Under the pieces are notes generated by a model. The model had not been told where the DNA came from, did not search any database, and saw only the letters and a list, made by a program, of their open reading frames with translations. A stretch of DNA of 64,000 bases from Warburgia ugandensis (taxonomy: Eukaryota > Streptophyta > Magnoliopsida > Canellales > Canellaceae), in NCBI GenBank assembly GCA_035236585.1, contig CP141135.1:59912690-59976689 (forward strand), written 5' to 3'. A program made the position numbers and the translations under genes. Positions 54,801-64,000 of this stretch are shown in pieces; within the stretch, counting starts at the first letter, position 1, and the number at the start of each line of letters is the position of its first letter.

Positions 54801-55205
54801 AGCCCTTGTAATCAATGGATGGGAATGAATAGTAGGTGGACCAAGGGAGGTGATTGGGTTGAAATAGAAGATGACATAGGAGAAGAGGAGGATGGAGATG
54901 TATCATAAGAAGCAGGGACTGAATTTGGAGGAGGAGAAGTATGAGAGGAAGGATTGGATTGTATCTGGGCTAGAGAAAGAATTGGGTAGTCGTTAGGAAG
55001 AAGTGATCGAGAGCAAATGGGAGAGGTATTAGGATGATATGGAGGGGAAGTTGGCAAGTCAGAATGATGAGATCTCTAAGAAGATTTAAGGAGGTGAAGA
55101 GAAAGTGCACGAAATTCCTTGAAAAGCTCTAGTCTTGTAATTCAATTGGTTTTGAAAAGGATTCTTAAATTTAAGGAAAGTGGAACTCACATCATATAAA
55201 AACTA

Positions 55206-55385
55206 AAGGGCAGCTCCCATGCACGAAGCTCCCGCCTATGTGGGGTCTGGGGAAGGGGCAGACCACAAGGGCTTAAAGTACACAGCCCTATCTTGCATTT
55301 TGCAAGAGGCTATTTCCACACTTTGAACCTGTGACCTCAAGGTCACATGATGACAACTTTGACCTATTGCACCAAGGCTCCCCTT
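55206..55385 (-). mobile_element. Au-type SINE with perfect 18-bp TSD
   Basis: Full length on the minus strand. Identical flanks cacatcatataaaaacta (55188-55205 and 55386-55403) mark it as one of the youngest insertions in the window. Confidence 0.93.
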
Positions 55386-55439
55386 CACATCATATAAAAA
55401 CTATAACGGATAAATCCACATAAATGAAAATGATGACTT

Positions 55440-55590
55440 TAGGTCAGCCTCATGCACAAAGCTCCTATGTATGTGAGCTCCAGGTAAAGGGTAGACCACA
55501 AGGGTTTATTATATGTAGTTTTACTTTGTATTTTTGTAAAAAGCTATTTTATATCTCGAATCCCTAATCTATAAAATCACACGTAGCCGC
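55440..55590 (-). mobile_element. Au-type SINE, strongly diverged
   Basis: On the plus strand: GGTCAGCCTCATGCACAAAG, GGGTAGACCACAAGGGTTTA, TTTTACTTTGTATTTTTG, then a decayed head. Only 40 bp from the young copy at 55206-55385, so the two differ greatly in age. Confidence 0.7.
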
Positions 55591-56184
55591 AGACTGACTG
55601 AAAAGCACAAAAGGAGAAGGACGCATGGTAAGATCCAAATCTAGCTGAGTAATGTCCACCATTGTTCGTTCTTCGGAGTAGAACTGCCACCTTGTCTATC
55701 CTTTACAAGACAGAAAAAAGGAGTAAATTCGGAAATGACAACATTATCAAATGTAAATTGAGAGACTGAGAGAATATTTCTAGCAATTGAAGGAATGTGC
55801 TAAATATGCAAAAAAGAGGAGCCCTTGGGTTGGACGAGCAAAACTTGATCACAAAAACCTGATCAGATCCAGTGTATGGAGTTTCAACGATGAGATTATT
55901 CTTAGTGGGCCCCAAATCAGGATACCAAGATGGCCGACATTGCTAGCGTAATTTGCAAATCTCGATGGAGCCAGAACATCTTGTGAATTGTAAGCTTGAA
56001 CTTGATAGTTCCGACAGTGGGGATGTGGCCGAACACGGCTGGCCCCATTCACGGCAAATGGGAGGCTTACTATAGCTACTACTTCGGCCACACCCCTTTC
56101 CTCACTGCCACTAGTCTTGGCAGAAATATAATTTCCTCGGCCTTGAAGTCATTTATGAGCAGCATTTGGAGTTACAGGATTAGA

Positions 56185-56369
56185 AAAAAGGGGTAGCCCG
56201 GGTGCAGGAAGGTCTCTTGTGTGCAGGGTCTAGGGAGAGGGCAAACTACAAGGTAATACGACAACAGCACCAAAAGGATCAATAATACACGGCCTTACCT
56301 TGCATTTTGCAAGAGGTTGTTTCCATGCCTTGAACTTGTGAACCACCGTTGCCCCAAGACTCCTCTTGG
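56185..56369 (-). mobile_element. Au-type SINE with TSD
   Basis: Minus-strand copy (GGGGTAGCCCGGGTGCAGG to GCCCCAAGACTCC on the plus strand). An extra short insertion lies near 56255-56285. Flanks gttacaggattaga (56171-56184) and gttataggattaaa (56370-56383). Confidence 0.85.
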
Positions 56370-56384
56370 GTTATAGGATTAAAA

Positions 56385-56506
56385 GTAATAGAAAAGATAT
56401 AAAAACTTAAGAACTAAATGAAGCATAATACTTAATATAGGAAAATGGAGGAATAAGATTCATGTGGCCAACTCTAATCAGAATAAGGTATTGATGATGA
56501 TTTGAG
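56385..56506 (+). mobile_element. RTE LINE 3' fragment at a SINE-duplicated site
   Basis: Matches the RTE 3' end (ATATAAAAACTTAAGAACTA, ATGGAGGAATAAGATTCATG, AAGGTATTGATGATGATTT). Its left flank is the right TSD of the SINE at 56185-56369, and its right flank is a third copy, gttataagattaga (56507-56520). Confidence 0.85.
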
Positions 56507-56596
56507 GTTATAAGATTAGAGATCTGAAGGCCAGAAGCAAGTATACTTAGTTCATGAGACATGAGCATATTATGAACATCCTCAAGTGCGTAGTCG

Positions 56597-56824
56597 CTAA
56601 GGCGAGTGTTGACCACTGGCAAATGCATCATAAGCCGGCACCAATTCACCAAGTATATGGAGGATGAGTTCGACATCAGCAATCGGCTGGCCAACAGCGG
56701 CTAGTTGATCAACAACTTGTTGGGCGTGCTGTAAATACTTCTCCATGAAAAGTGCATCCTTCCTTAACTTCTGTAACTGAAATCGTAAATTAATGGAGAA
56801 TGTGGAGGGGTAATTTGGAGGCAA
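56597..56824 (-). pseudogene. Copia gag (UBN2-like) remnant
   Basis: Reads RFQLQKLRKDALFMEKYLQH, AQQVVDQLAAVGQPIADVEL, ILHILGELVPAYDAFA, the typical helical capsid region of plant copia gag. It continues the piece at 57290-57189 (VKLDCRNYVLWKGQLLPFLC). Confidence 0.85.
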
Positions 56825-57009
56825 ACAAACGCTCCAAAGTTAACTAAACTTCACGTTAAGTCAGAAGATCAACTACATAACACATCCTCAGAAATGGACG
56901 ACAAAATCCAATTCATCAATCTTTGATCTTTTCGTATACCCAAGCACAATAATCAGGATTTTATCTGGGGTTACATATCTTGCTGGGTGGGATTCGAGGA
57001 GAGAAACCG

Positions 57010-57188
57010 GTGCACGATAGTACATAGCTTTACCTTGCATTTTTGTAATAAGCTGTTTTCACACCTTAAACCTGTGATCTCAAGGTCACACGACAACAAC
57101 TTTACCATTGCGTCAAGGCTCTCCTTTGAACCCATGACCTCAAGATCATACAATAATAACTTTACCATTGCACCAAAACTCCCCTCCT
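57010..57188 (-). mobile_element. Au-type SINE with duplicated head
   Basis: On the plus strand it ends with two successive copies of the head (CAAGGTCACACGACAACAAC...CAAGGCTCTCC, then CAAGATCATACAATAATAAC...CAAAACTCCCC), so the tRNA-like part is tandemly duplicated. The tail part is shortened. Confidence 0.82.
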
Positions 57189-57352
57189 GCAAAGCTTGCA
57201 TAGACGTAACCAACTAAATCATTGCCACAGAGGAAAGGAAGTAGTTGACCCTTCCATAAAACATAATTTCTACAATCCAACTTCACCGAAACTATAAGTT
57301 GAAACCACCAGCGGATTTCGTGAGAGATCCATCAAATGACAAGGTAGCCGAT

Positions 57353-57885
57353 TGTCACGGGCTTGCACTGCAAGGCCCGTGACCAGAGCTTGTAGCCTCT
57401 AAGGAAGGCTCACTTGGGACGTGGACCTAACTTTAGGGACTCAGGCCTGCCTGGGAAGGTCCATGGAGCTTGGCCTGAATCTAGAAAGCTTGGTTTCTAG
57501 TGTATTCTTTGTAAATATCTAGAATGTAAAAAGGGTATATAGTTTTCTAGAGAAAGTTCTAGAGTACTCCTTAACCATTGGATTGTTGACATATGTAATA
57601 ATCTGAATTATCTATTAAAGAGGTGGATTTGGGAGAACAAGTATAAATAAGTGTAAGCTCCTCACTTGTAATCAGCTCAGGTTAGTTCAACTCAATTAAG
57701 GTCAATACATTGGAAAGTTTCCTTTCTGAGTTCTCTTGAGTCCCTCTCATTGCTTGAGTAGGTGAGTGAGTGTAGTCCTAGCAAGTGAGAGTTTGGGGGA
57801 TTGAAGGCTGACTTGTGCCAAGAAAGGGAGTTGTGCACAAGTGCCGCACGGGTTTAGCATAGGTAAAAATGCGACCTCATGACAC
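57353..57885 (+). repeat. Putative solo LTR inside copia leader
   Basis: Begins TGTCACGGGCTTGCA and immediately folds back (gtcacgggcttgca / tgcaaggcccgtgac). It has a TATA-like TATAAATAAG at about 57641 and ends near GCACGGGTTTAGCA. It separates the copia primer site from gag. No clear target duplication, so the limits are uncertain. Confidence 0.45.
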
Positions 57886-57935
57886 AATGGTTTATATAGC
57901 CATGAATGAAAGGTGATGAAGATGTCAAAGTTACA

Positions 57936-57947
57936 GCCCTGATACCA
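57936..57947 (-). promoter_or_regulatory. Primer-binding site (initiator tRNA-Met) of the copia element
   Basis: Minus strand TGGTATCAGGGC, one base different from the usual copia site TGGTATCAGAGC, directly next to the TG/CA edge of an LTR at 57948. Confidence 0.8.
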
Positions 57948-58085
57948 TGCAATTCAATCTCAAACTTGGTGTCTAGATTGAATGTTTATGATTGTTTATA
58001 TAGTACATCACTTAACCCCAAAGAGGGCTTTACATAACCGTATGACAATAACAATGGAAAGTAAGATAAGAATACAAGATATATA
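57948..58085 (-). repeat. 5' LTR of the copia element, visible part
   Basis: Starts at the primer-site boundary (TGCAATTCAATCTC on the plus strand) and continues until the nested solo LTR at 58086. Its far end after the (AT)n tract is not resolved. Confidence 0.6.
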
Positions 58086-58450
58086 TGTTGGGGATTTACA
58101 ATCCCCACCCAAGATCAAACACACACAAATACTCAAATTTTACGTAGTTCGGCCAATATGCTTAAGTCAACGGAAGATGCAGAGCAGTTTCACTATAAAA
58201 TGAAATGAGATATAAGAAGAATTACATAGGGTATTTACAAGCAGATAAGACAAGGAATGGGGTGTTATTCTTCGATCTTCAGCTCCTCCCTATTTATAGT
58301 GTTTTTAGAGTTTAATTTTCAACATATTGTTCACAAAAGCCTTAGGCGATGGCCAACAGTGGCGGCCATCATAGTTGATGTCAGCGGCCGATGGCGGTGC
58401 CTGCCACAGTTGATGTCGGCGTCGGTGGTGGCTGAAAAATGAGACTAGAC

Positions 58451-58455
<5 letters not shown>
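58086..58455 (-). mobile_element. Solo LTR inserted in (AT)n, TSD atata
   Basis: 370 bp with ends TGTTGG...CCAACA and flanks atata (58081-58085 and 58456-58460). It contains the TTTTACGTAGTTCGGCC phrase common in plant LTRs and CTATTTATAG, a TATA box on the minus strand. Because the site is an (AT)n tract, the duplication alone is weak evidence; the TG...CA inverted ends are stronger. Confidence 0.82.

Positions 58456-58496
<41 letters not shown>
58456..58496. repeat. (AT)n microsatellite
   Basis: About 20 AT dinucleotides directly after the solo LTR. Confidence 0.95.
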
Positions 58497-58500
<4 letters not shown>

Positions 58501-59163
58501 CAGAAGAAAATAAGATATGGTTTGAGAAGTGTAGTACATCCATCAGAGGGTTGAAAATGTCTGCTTTATGAGATTTTAATTATGAATGGCTCAGATAATC
58601 TATGGATGCACTTTGTAAAGGAGAGCAAAATCAGTGTTTGTACAAAGACTCCTGAGAAATCTCACAATGGCTTGACAGTTAAAGAGGCAATAAATATGTT
58701 TGCAAGGGACAGAATGGGACCAATCTCACTAATCAAAATAGGTGATCAAAATGGAATGAAAAGTGTGTCCCTAGTGGACCCTGCATCACCATATTTATAC
58801 ATGCACTTTCTTTGTTTGATATTCTCAATTCCTCTTCTTCGTTCCTTTATATTGCCTGTTACAAGCTGTTAAGATTCTCATTAGCCTATTTGATATCACG
58901 GAAAAGCAAGCTAAAGGATTGACTTTCACGATTTATAGTCTACATGTGCCCCCACGAGGACGTATATTACAGAGTAAGCTGCCCAGGCTGAACTTACTGA
59001 TTGCATGATTTTAGGCCCTTGATCTATTAAATCTCGCTTTATGATGAGATATCCTTTGAACATGGGAAATTTGACTAATCTGGGTTGTCTGGTGATTGTT
59101 TACAAGTTCTATGGTCCCCGTCAAACATATAATTTTTCTAAACTGAGCCTGACAAGTTTCTTA
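58497..59163. other. Intergenic, open frame without recognised family
   Basis: A 96-codon plus-strand frame at 58582-58872 (contains MGPISLIKIGDQNGMKSVSL) has no family I recognise and ends in a hydrophobic stretch. Considered more likely chance or LTR-derived than a gene. Confidence 0.4.
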
Positions 59164-59229
59164 TGTTATAGGATAAGATCTGTTAGAGAGATTATTGGAT
59201 AATATATCTATCTTGTTGTATATATTGTG

Positions 59230-59403
59230 AAGGAGAGCCTTGGCGCAACAGTAAAAGTTGTAGTCATGTGACCTTGAGGTCACGGGTTCAAAGCCTGGAA
59301 TCAACCTCTTGCAAAATGCAAGGTATAGTAAGCCCTTGTGGTCCACCCCTTCCCCGAACCCCGCATAAGTGGGAGCTTTGTGCACCAGGCCTGCTCATTT
59401 TTT
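59230..59403 (+). mobile_element. Au-type SINE inside LTR, with TSD
   Basis: GGAGAGCCTTGGCGCAACAG to CACCAGGCCTGCTCATTT. Flanks ttgttgtatatattgtg (59213-59229) and ttgttgtatattttgcc (59404-59420). Confidence 0.87.
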
Positions 59404-59470
59404 TTGTTGTATATTTTGCCCCTTAATCAAGGGATATGATAAAGCAGATGTTGGTCTCATGCAACCTTAG

Positions 59471-59502
59471 AAACCGATCTTTATTGAAACCGATCTTTAT
59501 TG
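59471..59502. repeat. 16-bp direct tandem repeat beside the palindrome
   Basis: aaaccgatctttattg occurs twice without spacing (59471-59486, 59487-59502), ending where the palindrome starts. Confidence 0.95.
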
Positions 59503-59666
59503 TGCCAGTCTAAAAATAATGACGAACCAGATAACAATCAATCTTGATATACGTACTGCGTTTATGAAAAACATTATTATGATATCATAATAATGTTTTT
59601 CATAAACGCACTACGTATATCAAGATTGATTGTTATCTGGTTCGTCATTATTTTTAGACTGGCACA
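59501..59666. repeat. Near-perfect 166-bp palindrome without spacer
   Basis: Arms 59501-59583 and 59584-59666 are reverse complements at 82 of 83 positions. The single difference is the sixth base of acgtaCtgcg against acgtaGtgcg. The centre is GATATC. The right arm is copia RNase H coding sequence in its proper orientation; the left arm is its inverted copy. Confidence 0.96.
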
Positions 59667-59900
59667 GTATCTGTGTCTCATGTCTCTACCAATTTGTTGT
59701 TAGCTGATTTCCTCGCCAAATCTCATTATGTGTCTCAATTCAACTTACTATTTTCCAAGCTTTCATTACTGTCTTTGTCAGCTCCTACAGCTTGCGAGGG
59801 GTATTATCATATAAGATCTGTTAGAAAGATTATCAAATAACAGATGTGCATTGTTGTATATATATCATCCCTTTGAGTAATCAAGTTATATGACACGCAT

Positions 59901-61306
59901 TTTTCCATCTTTATTCCTGTATTCTTTTGTATATGGTACTCGATTGATTCAATGGAAGTAAGCTGATTTTTTCCATTCTATCATCTTAATCACTCGCAGG
60001 AACGGATTGGATCAAACGATGTGGTCATTTCATGCAAAACTTGGGAGCCATGGCGACGCATGTGATAGCATTCCTCGTCTTAATGAGTTTGGAGATATGG
60101 CTACGTAAGTAGGCGAGCACATGGTTGATATAAAAGACGTTACGTTCAGAGTGAGGCAAAATCAGGACCACTTGAAAGGGAAAGTCGATTTGGTGATCGT
60201 GGCGCCCCATGTTCCACAATGGTGATGGCCAGTTCCAGTTGCTGCACTTTCAGACCGAAACGGGTATGAAAATAACTTCTCAGCTGGGATTTCGCTGTCT
60301 CTTCTTACTATTATTTGAAAGCTATCTGGGAGTAGCATTTGATTGCTGGTTTCAGGTAATTTTATAGTCTTATATGTGGACCTGCATGGGACGAACGTGA
60401 TATCAGAGTGTAGTCAGAGAGACTGCAAGAGTAGGGGGGCAGTCTTTGACTCTTGGGTCTGGGCTTTAGGTGGCCATGCATTTACTCATGGTAAGGCCGA
60501 ATTGTCACCTCTAGATTCATGTGAAGGCCCCAGCTCAATTAAAACTAGAAAATTGTCGTACATCCGATGATCCAGCCAAAATGTGGGAAGAAAATGAGCA
60601 ATATTTAGGGTGCAATAACGACGACGTTGAAATTTTTTCGTATTTCTTGTTGTGGCTTCTTTGGCCAGGTAGCAAAATTTCTGAGGCATTTGGCTACGAC
60701 ATTTTCCCTAGTGATTACCACAAAACATAGTTCCAAAGCAGAAAAAATTGCCATTGGGTAACTATTTTTCGGCAATTGATGAACCTCAACAAAGCAAAAA
60801 TAATAAACATCACTAATAATTACCGATAATGTCCTTCGATCAAAAGGCATTTGAGCATGCATGGGTAAATCTTCTTCTTCTTCTTCTTTTTACTTTCCTG
60901 ATACAAGTGAAGAATCCCAAAACAAATCACTCAAACATTTTCCTAGATCTAATCTTAGCCTTCCCTGATCTAGAATTCCAAGTGACATGATTACTTGAGA
61001 AGCTAAAGTTGAATAATCCAAGTCTAGATCCTATGAGTGAATAGAAAGTTAGATCTACATTGAATTTCACCTGAATTGCCCCATCTATCCTCCTGAAGAG
61101 AAGTTTGATTTCAAACTCCGGCTCAAACAGGAGTACATCCTGCGTCTGTGCCTTGGATAATTCACTTGTCCGGGTCAGATGCATCTCTAATTTACTACAA
61201 ATGATGCTTCAACTACCATGCATCAGCTGGTTTAGAACCATTTGCTCAAATGACAATACATTCTGAAGCTCCTTTAACCTAACAGAAGAACACAAATTAA
61301 CATCCT
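59901..61306. other. Intergenic, nothing assigned
   Basis: Includes a short TTC repeat at about 60869-60888. Several short open frames on both strands without family similarity. No gene supported. Confidence 0.5.
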
Positions 61307-61323
61307 ATACTTTGAGACCCATG

Positions 61324-61503
61324 ACAGGGCGCTTTGGCGTAACTGTAGAGTTGTTGTCATGTGACCTTGGCGTCATGGGTTTAAGGCGTGGAAATAATCT
61401 CTTACAAAATGCAAGGTAAGGCTACATACTATTGACCGTTGTGGTCCGCCACTTCCCCGAACCCTACATATGTGAGAGATTTGTGTAGTGAGGCTGCCCT
61501 TTT
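61324..61503 (+). mobile_element. Au-type SINE with TSD
   Basis: GGGCGCTTTGGCGTAACTG to GAGGCTGCCCTTTT. Flanks atactttgagacccatg (61307-61323) and atactttgtgacccatg (61504-61520), 16 of 17 identical. Confidence 0.9.
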
Positions 61504-61599
61504 ATACTTTGTGACCCATGCGAAGTAACCTTGTCTCTGCTTCAGCTGAGTCCATTTTTTTCTTCGTAGTATAAGAGAAGAATTACAAAGGAAGAGCCC

Positions 61600-61716
61600 A
61601 GGCACTCTCTAGCTCTATTCATCTCCTAATGGCACGGAGATGATGACCTTGAACTGAGACCTAGAGTCAAAGAGAGAGGTACCTCTTTTCACCAAACCAC
61701 TGAGCTGCTAGGCTTT
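61600..61716 (-). mobile_element. Possible second, unrelated tRNA-derived SINE
   Basis: Minus strand reads GCCTAGCAGCTCAGTGGTTT (A-box-like) and, about 50 bases on, GGTCTCAGTTCAAGGTC (B-box-like). This spacing is expected of a tRNA-type promoter, and the sequence is different from the Au SINE. No target duplication identified. Confidence 0.35.
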
Positions 61717-61967
61717 TTGGCCTTCAGATGAGTACTCGAAACCAGTAGGAACTCGAGAAAACTATATAATCACTCCTAATGGTGCCACCGATACCAGACA
61801 GACTAGGTTACAGATAGATACACCATCAAAGCTTTTAAGTTGATGAACCATATGTTTCTTTTGTGTTCCAGAAAAGACGAGTGACCATAGGCACACAAGT
61901 TTTACATTGGGTTGCATATCATGGATGAACCATCGCTTGAAGATAATCCTTCAAACTGTCCAAAGTA

Positions 61968-62152
61968 AAGGGCAGATTTAGTGTGCAAAGTTCCTGCCTA
62001 TGCGGGGTTTATGAAAAGGGCAAATCACAAGGATCTATAGTACGTAGTCTTACCTTGTATTTTTGCAAGAGACCATTTTCACTTCTTGAACCCATGACCT
62101 CAAGGTCACACGACAATAATTTTACCGTTGCGCCAAAACTCCCATTCTTTAG
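61968..62152 (-). mobile_element. Au-type SINE with TSD
   Basis: Minus-strand full-length copy. Flanks aactgtccaaagta (61954-61967) and aactatccaaagta (62153-62166), 13 of 14 identical. Confidence 0.9.
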
Positions 62153-62166
62153 AACTATCCAAAGTA

Positions 62167-62702
62167 CGTCTGTATAAATGAATTTCATGATGTGGATTGT
62201 AGGGCATCTTTTGAGTTGCCAGAGTGAATTCCCAACTTTGCTAACTCTAACTAGGTCACAATTATCTTCACACTTGAACACCTCATCGTGGCATTTGATA
62301 GTCTCTTTAGAAGTCTTCCAGTTTTTCGGAGGCATACAATTTTAGTGGCTTTTTGTGTTTCTCCTTCCTCAGTTGGCCATTCAATCTGGTTGCTATGTTC
62401 AAGTCTTCTTCTGACAGTGAAGACATACATGCACTAAAGGCAAGTCACAATAGCATGGTCCATCCGTCAGTGTGGGCACTAGCAATAAAGCGACCTAACC
62501 TAGTTGCAGAAGCTCAACTCAACCTCCTCGTGCTAGCATCCTTATCTGCGAGGCATATTCAAAGAGAGCATTAAATTGTTCATCCAGTATATTCCTGAAG
62601 CCAGACCCTCGTTATTATTATGCATTGTTGATTCCCAACCACTTTCTTACCCAAGTTATTTGTACCTGGGCCTAAATAAATTGTCCACCAATTCTACCTA
62701 CC
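62167..62702. other. Intergenic, nothing assigned
   Basis: A 73-codon plus-strand frame (62353-62574) has no recognised family. No repeats seen. Confidence 0.5.
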
Positions 62703-62719
62703 TAGTAACTTATTCATCT

Positions 62720-62783
62720 AGGCCCTTTGTGGTCCGCTACTGACCTCGCATAGGCGAGAGCTTCGTGTACCGGGGCTGCCCTT
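62720..62783 (+). mobile_element. Au-type SINE, 5'-truncated, with TSD
   Basis: Only the last 64 bp (GGCCCTTTGTGGTCCGC to GGGGCTGCCCTT). Flanks tagtaacttattcatct (62703-62719) and tagtaatttattcatct (62784-62800), 16 of 17 identical. Confidence 0.88.
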
Positions 62784-62800
62784 TAGTAATTTATTCATCT

Positions 62801-63699
62801 CTTGAGTTGGGCATGTTTCTAAGAAGATTGTGCCAATTTATACCCATCAGCACGCCTTCATTATCAAGTCTAAATCTACTTTTCTATGTATATATGACCT
62901 AATGCAAGATGCTCATAACGGCTTACTAAATGCGTTTCATTTACGCTCAATTATTTCCACATAGCTTTCTTCTCTCTACCGGATTTGATTAATGTAAGTG
63001 CTGCTATAAAGAGAGACAGCACTCCACAATAGGCTTCGTAATACTATTGATCCAAGCCGTTCATTGGACAAACCTAATTTTGAATATCTTATAGCCCAAA
63101 AATCATTCCAAAGAAAACGCATCGGCTTCCAACACAATGCGTAGTGTGTTTTAGTTCATTAGATACAACGTGTTGCTTCTGTAGAACTTCTTATTGTCTC
63201 TTATCTAACAAGATGAAAGCAACACTTCTTGCATGCTAATGACATTCTTTTAGAATGATTTTTATGTTTCTTGATATCCATGTTAGATATGTCAGATGAA
63301 TGGCTAGGATCAATAGTATGTGAGCCTTATTGCAAAAAATTGGAGGAGCTTCACCATTGTTCAGGTGCTTTTATGCTTTGTACTGGAATTCCTCTTGATT
63401 AATTAAACTATCAAATATTTCATTTCTGAGTGAAAGAATTATATGGTGCAATCGGTCTTGCTGTGGTTGCATCGTAGATGTCCTAAAAAGGGGCTAGCTG
63501 GCTCACTTTTTTCTTTTCTTTTTTTTAGTCCAAACTGTTCATCAGATTCGGCTCACTACAAATGTCCTGGGTATCAAAGATTTAATTGAACAAACATATC
63601 TAAGTCCTTCATTTTTTTAAGTTTTGAAGCTAAAAAATTCACGGTTAAACCTACAAAAGCTCCAACCTGCAGAATACCATCTACTTGTTATATTAAAAA

Positions 63700-63738
<39 letters not shown>

Positions 63739-64000
63739 ATGAAAAACTAAAATGAACATGGAGATACATGTTCCATGAAATCTTTGGTACCCAAGACATC
63801 TAAAATAAGCTGAATCAGATGAATGATTTAGATTATAAAAAAATAAAAATTAAGAGCTCAGCCCACTAGCAGATATTTTAGGACTCTTATGATGCAACCC
63901 AACAAGACCCGTTGCATCCCATAGTTCCTCATTCGAGTTAAGTACCAAATTAGATAAGAAGACTCGTACTAAGAGAAAGGTCTCTTTTCCGTTCAAGTGT
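62801..64000. other. Intergenic, nothing assigned apart from a microsatellite
   Basis: A/T-rich with an (AT)n tract at 63702-63733. No gene or recognisable mobile element seen to the window end. Confidence 0.5.
63702..63733. repeat. (AT)n microsatellite
   Basis: About 15 AT dinucleotides. Confidence 0.95.

Larger units (their letters stand above)
53455..57947 (-). mobile_element. Ty1/copia retrotransposon, fragmented by nested insertions
   Basis: Minus-strand element. The 5' LTR edge is at 57948 and the primer-binding site at 57936-57947 (TGGTATCAGGGC on the minus strand, complementary to initiator tRNA-Met). The gag start lies at 57290-57189 and gag continues at 56824-56597. A zinc-knuckle/protease region follows near 56091-55700, an integrase-RT linker near 55060-54810, reverse transcriptase at 54800-53690 and RNase H to about 53455, where the element stops. 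The 3' LTR is not seen. At least five SINEs and one RTE tail interrupt it. Confidence 0.83.
59164..59900 (+). mobile_element. Copia remnant with short LTR-like ends and internal palindrome
   Basis: A left repeat (59164-about 59445, containing a SINE) and a right repeat from 59802 share ATAAGATCTGTTAGA(G/A)AGATT and TTGTTGTATATAT. Between them lie a palindrome (59501-59666) and the copia RNase H end (RTTYIKIDCYLVRHYF, stop, SHVSTNLLLADFLAKS). A purine-rich tract GCTTGCGAGGGG precedes the right repeat. Nearly all of gag-pol is missing. Confidence 0.7.

Noticed and set aside
49495-62783. CRISPR-like array from regularly recurring repeats
   Set aside because: The repeats are dispersed SINEs in both orientations with irregular spacing; there are no cas genes and the genome is plant.

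Overview
The window is nuclear DNA of a flowering plant. It shows GT-AG introns, A/T-rich non-coding DNA, two recognisable plant genes, and many transposable elements typical of angiosperms: Au-type SINEs, RTE and L1 LINEs, Ty1/copia, Ty3/gypsy and hAT-like elements. Introns of 10-13 kb packed with RTE LINEs and SINEs suggest a woody lineage with enlarged introns, such as a magnoliid or early-diverging eudicot. This placement is inference; nothing in the window fixes the species.

Layout. Positions 2174-36108 (+) hold the 3' part of a histone H3K36 methyltransferase gene of the ASHH2/SDG8 (EFS) type. Ten coding exons join in frame to 920 codons plus a stop. They cover the second half of the SET domain, the post-SET motif, a serine/glutamine-rich linker with a 20-residue tandem repeat, a conserved helical region and the proline-rich C-terminus. 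The 5' part of the gene lies outside the window. Its introns carry a deleted gypsy element with nested insertions (3140-6711), a 5'-truncated RTE LINE (6838-8960), a full-length but dead RTE LINE with a 15-bp target duplication (22598-26081), a 122-bp minisatellite, a candidate DNA transposon (27715-29532) and several SINEs. Convergent to it, at 38511-39394 (-), is a complete two-exon TCHQD-class glutathione transferase gene (266 aa), which looks intact.

From about 39.4 kb to the end I recognise no further host gene. This part is a mosaic of repeats: a 0.54-kb tandem duplication, a 0.5-kb inverted repeat next to an L1-type LINE fragment, an hAT-like non-autonomous element, a second L1-type LINE on the minus strand interrupted by two SINEs, a minus-strand copia element broken by SINEs, LTRs and an RTE tail, a solo LTR inserted in an (AT)n tract, and a copia remnant containing an almost perfect 166-bp palindrome. 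I count 24 Au-SINE copies or relics, 18 of them after 47 kb.

The two host genes are not obviously linked in function. One acts on chromatin (H3K36 methylation during transcription), the other is a glutathione-transferase-family enzyme. I found no CRISPR array, operon or bacterial-type system. The most unusual signals are the two large inverted repeats, the inverted repeat plus coding tandem repeats in the RTE leader, a 38-bp RTE tail insertion with perfect 16-bp target duplications, and the 20-residue repeat in the methyltransferase.
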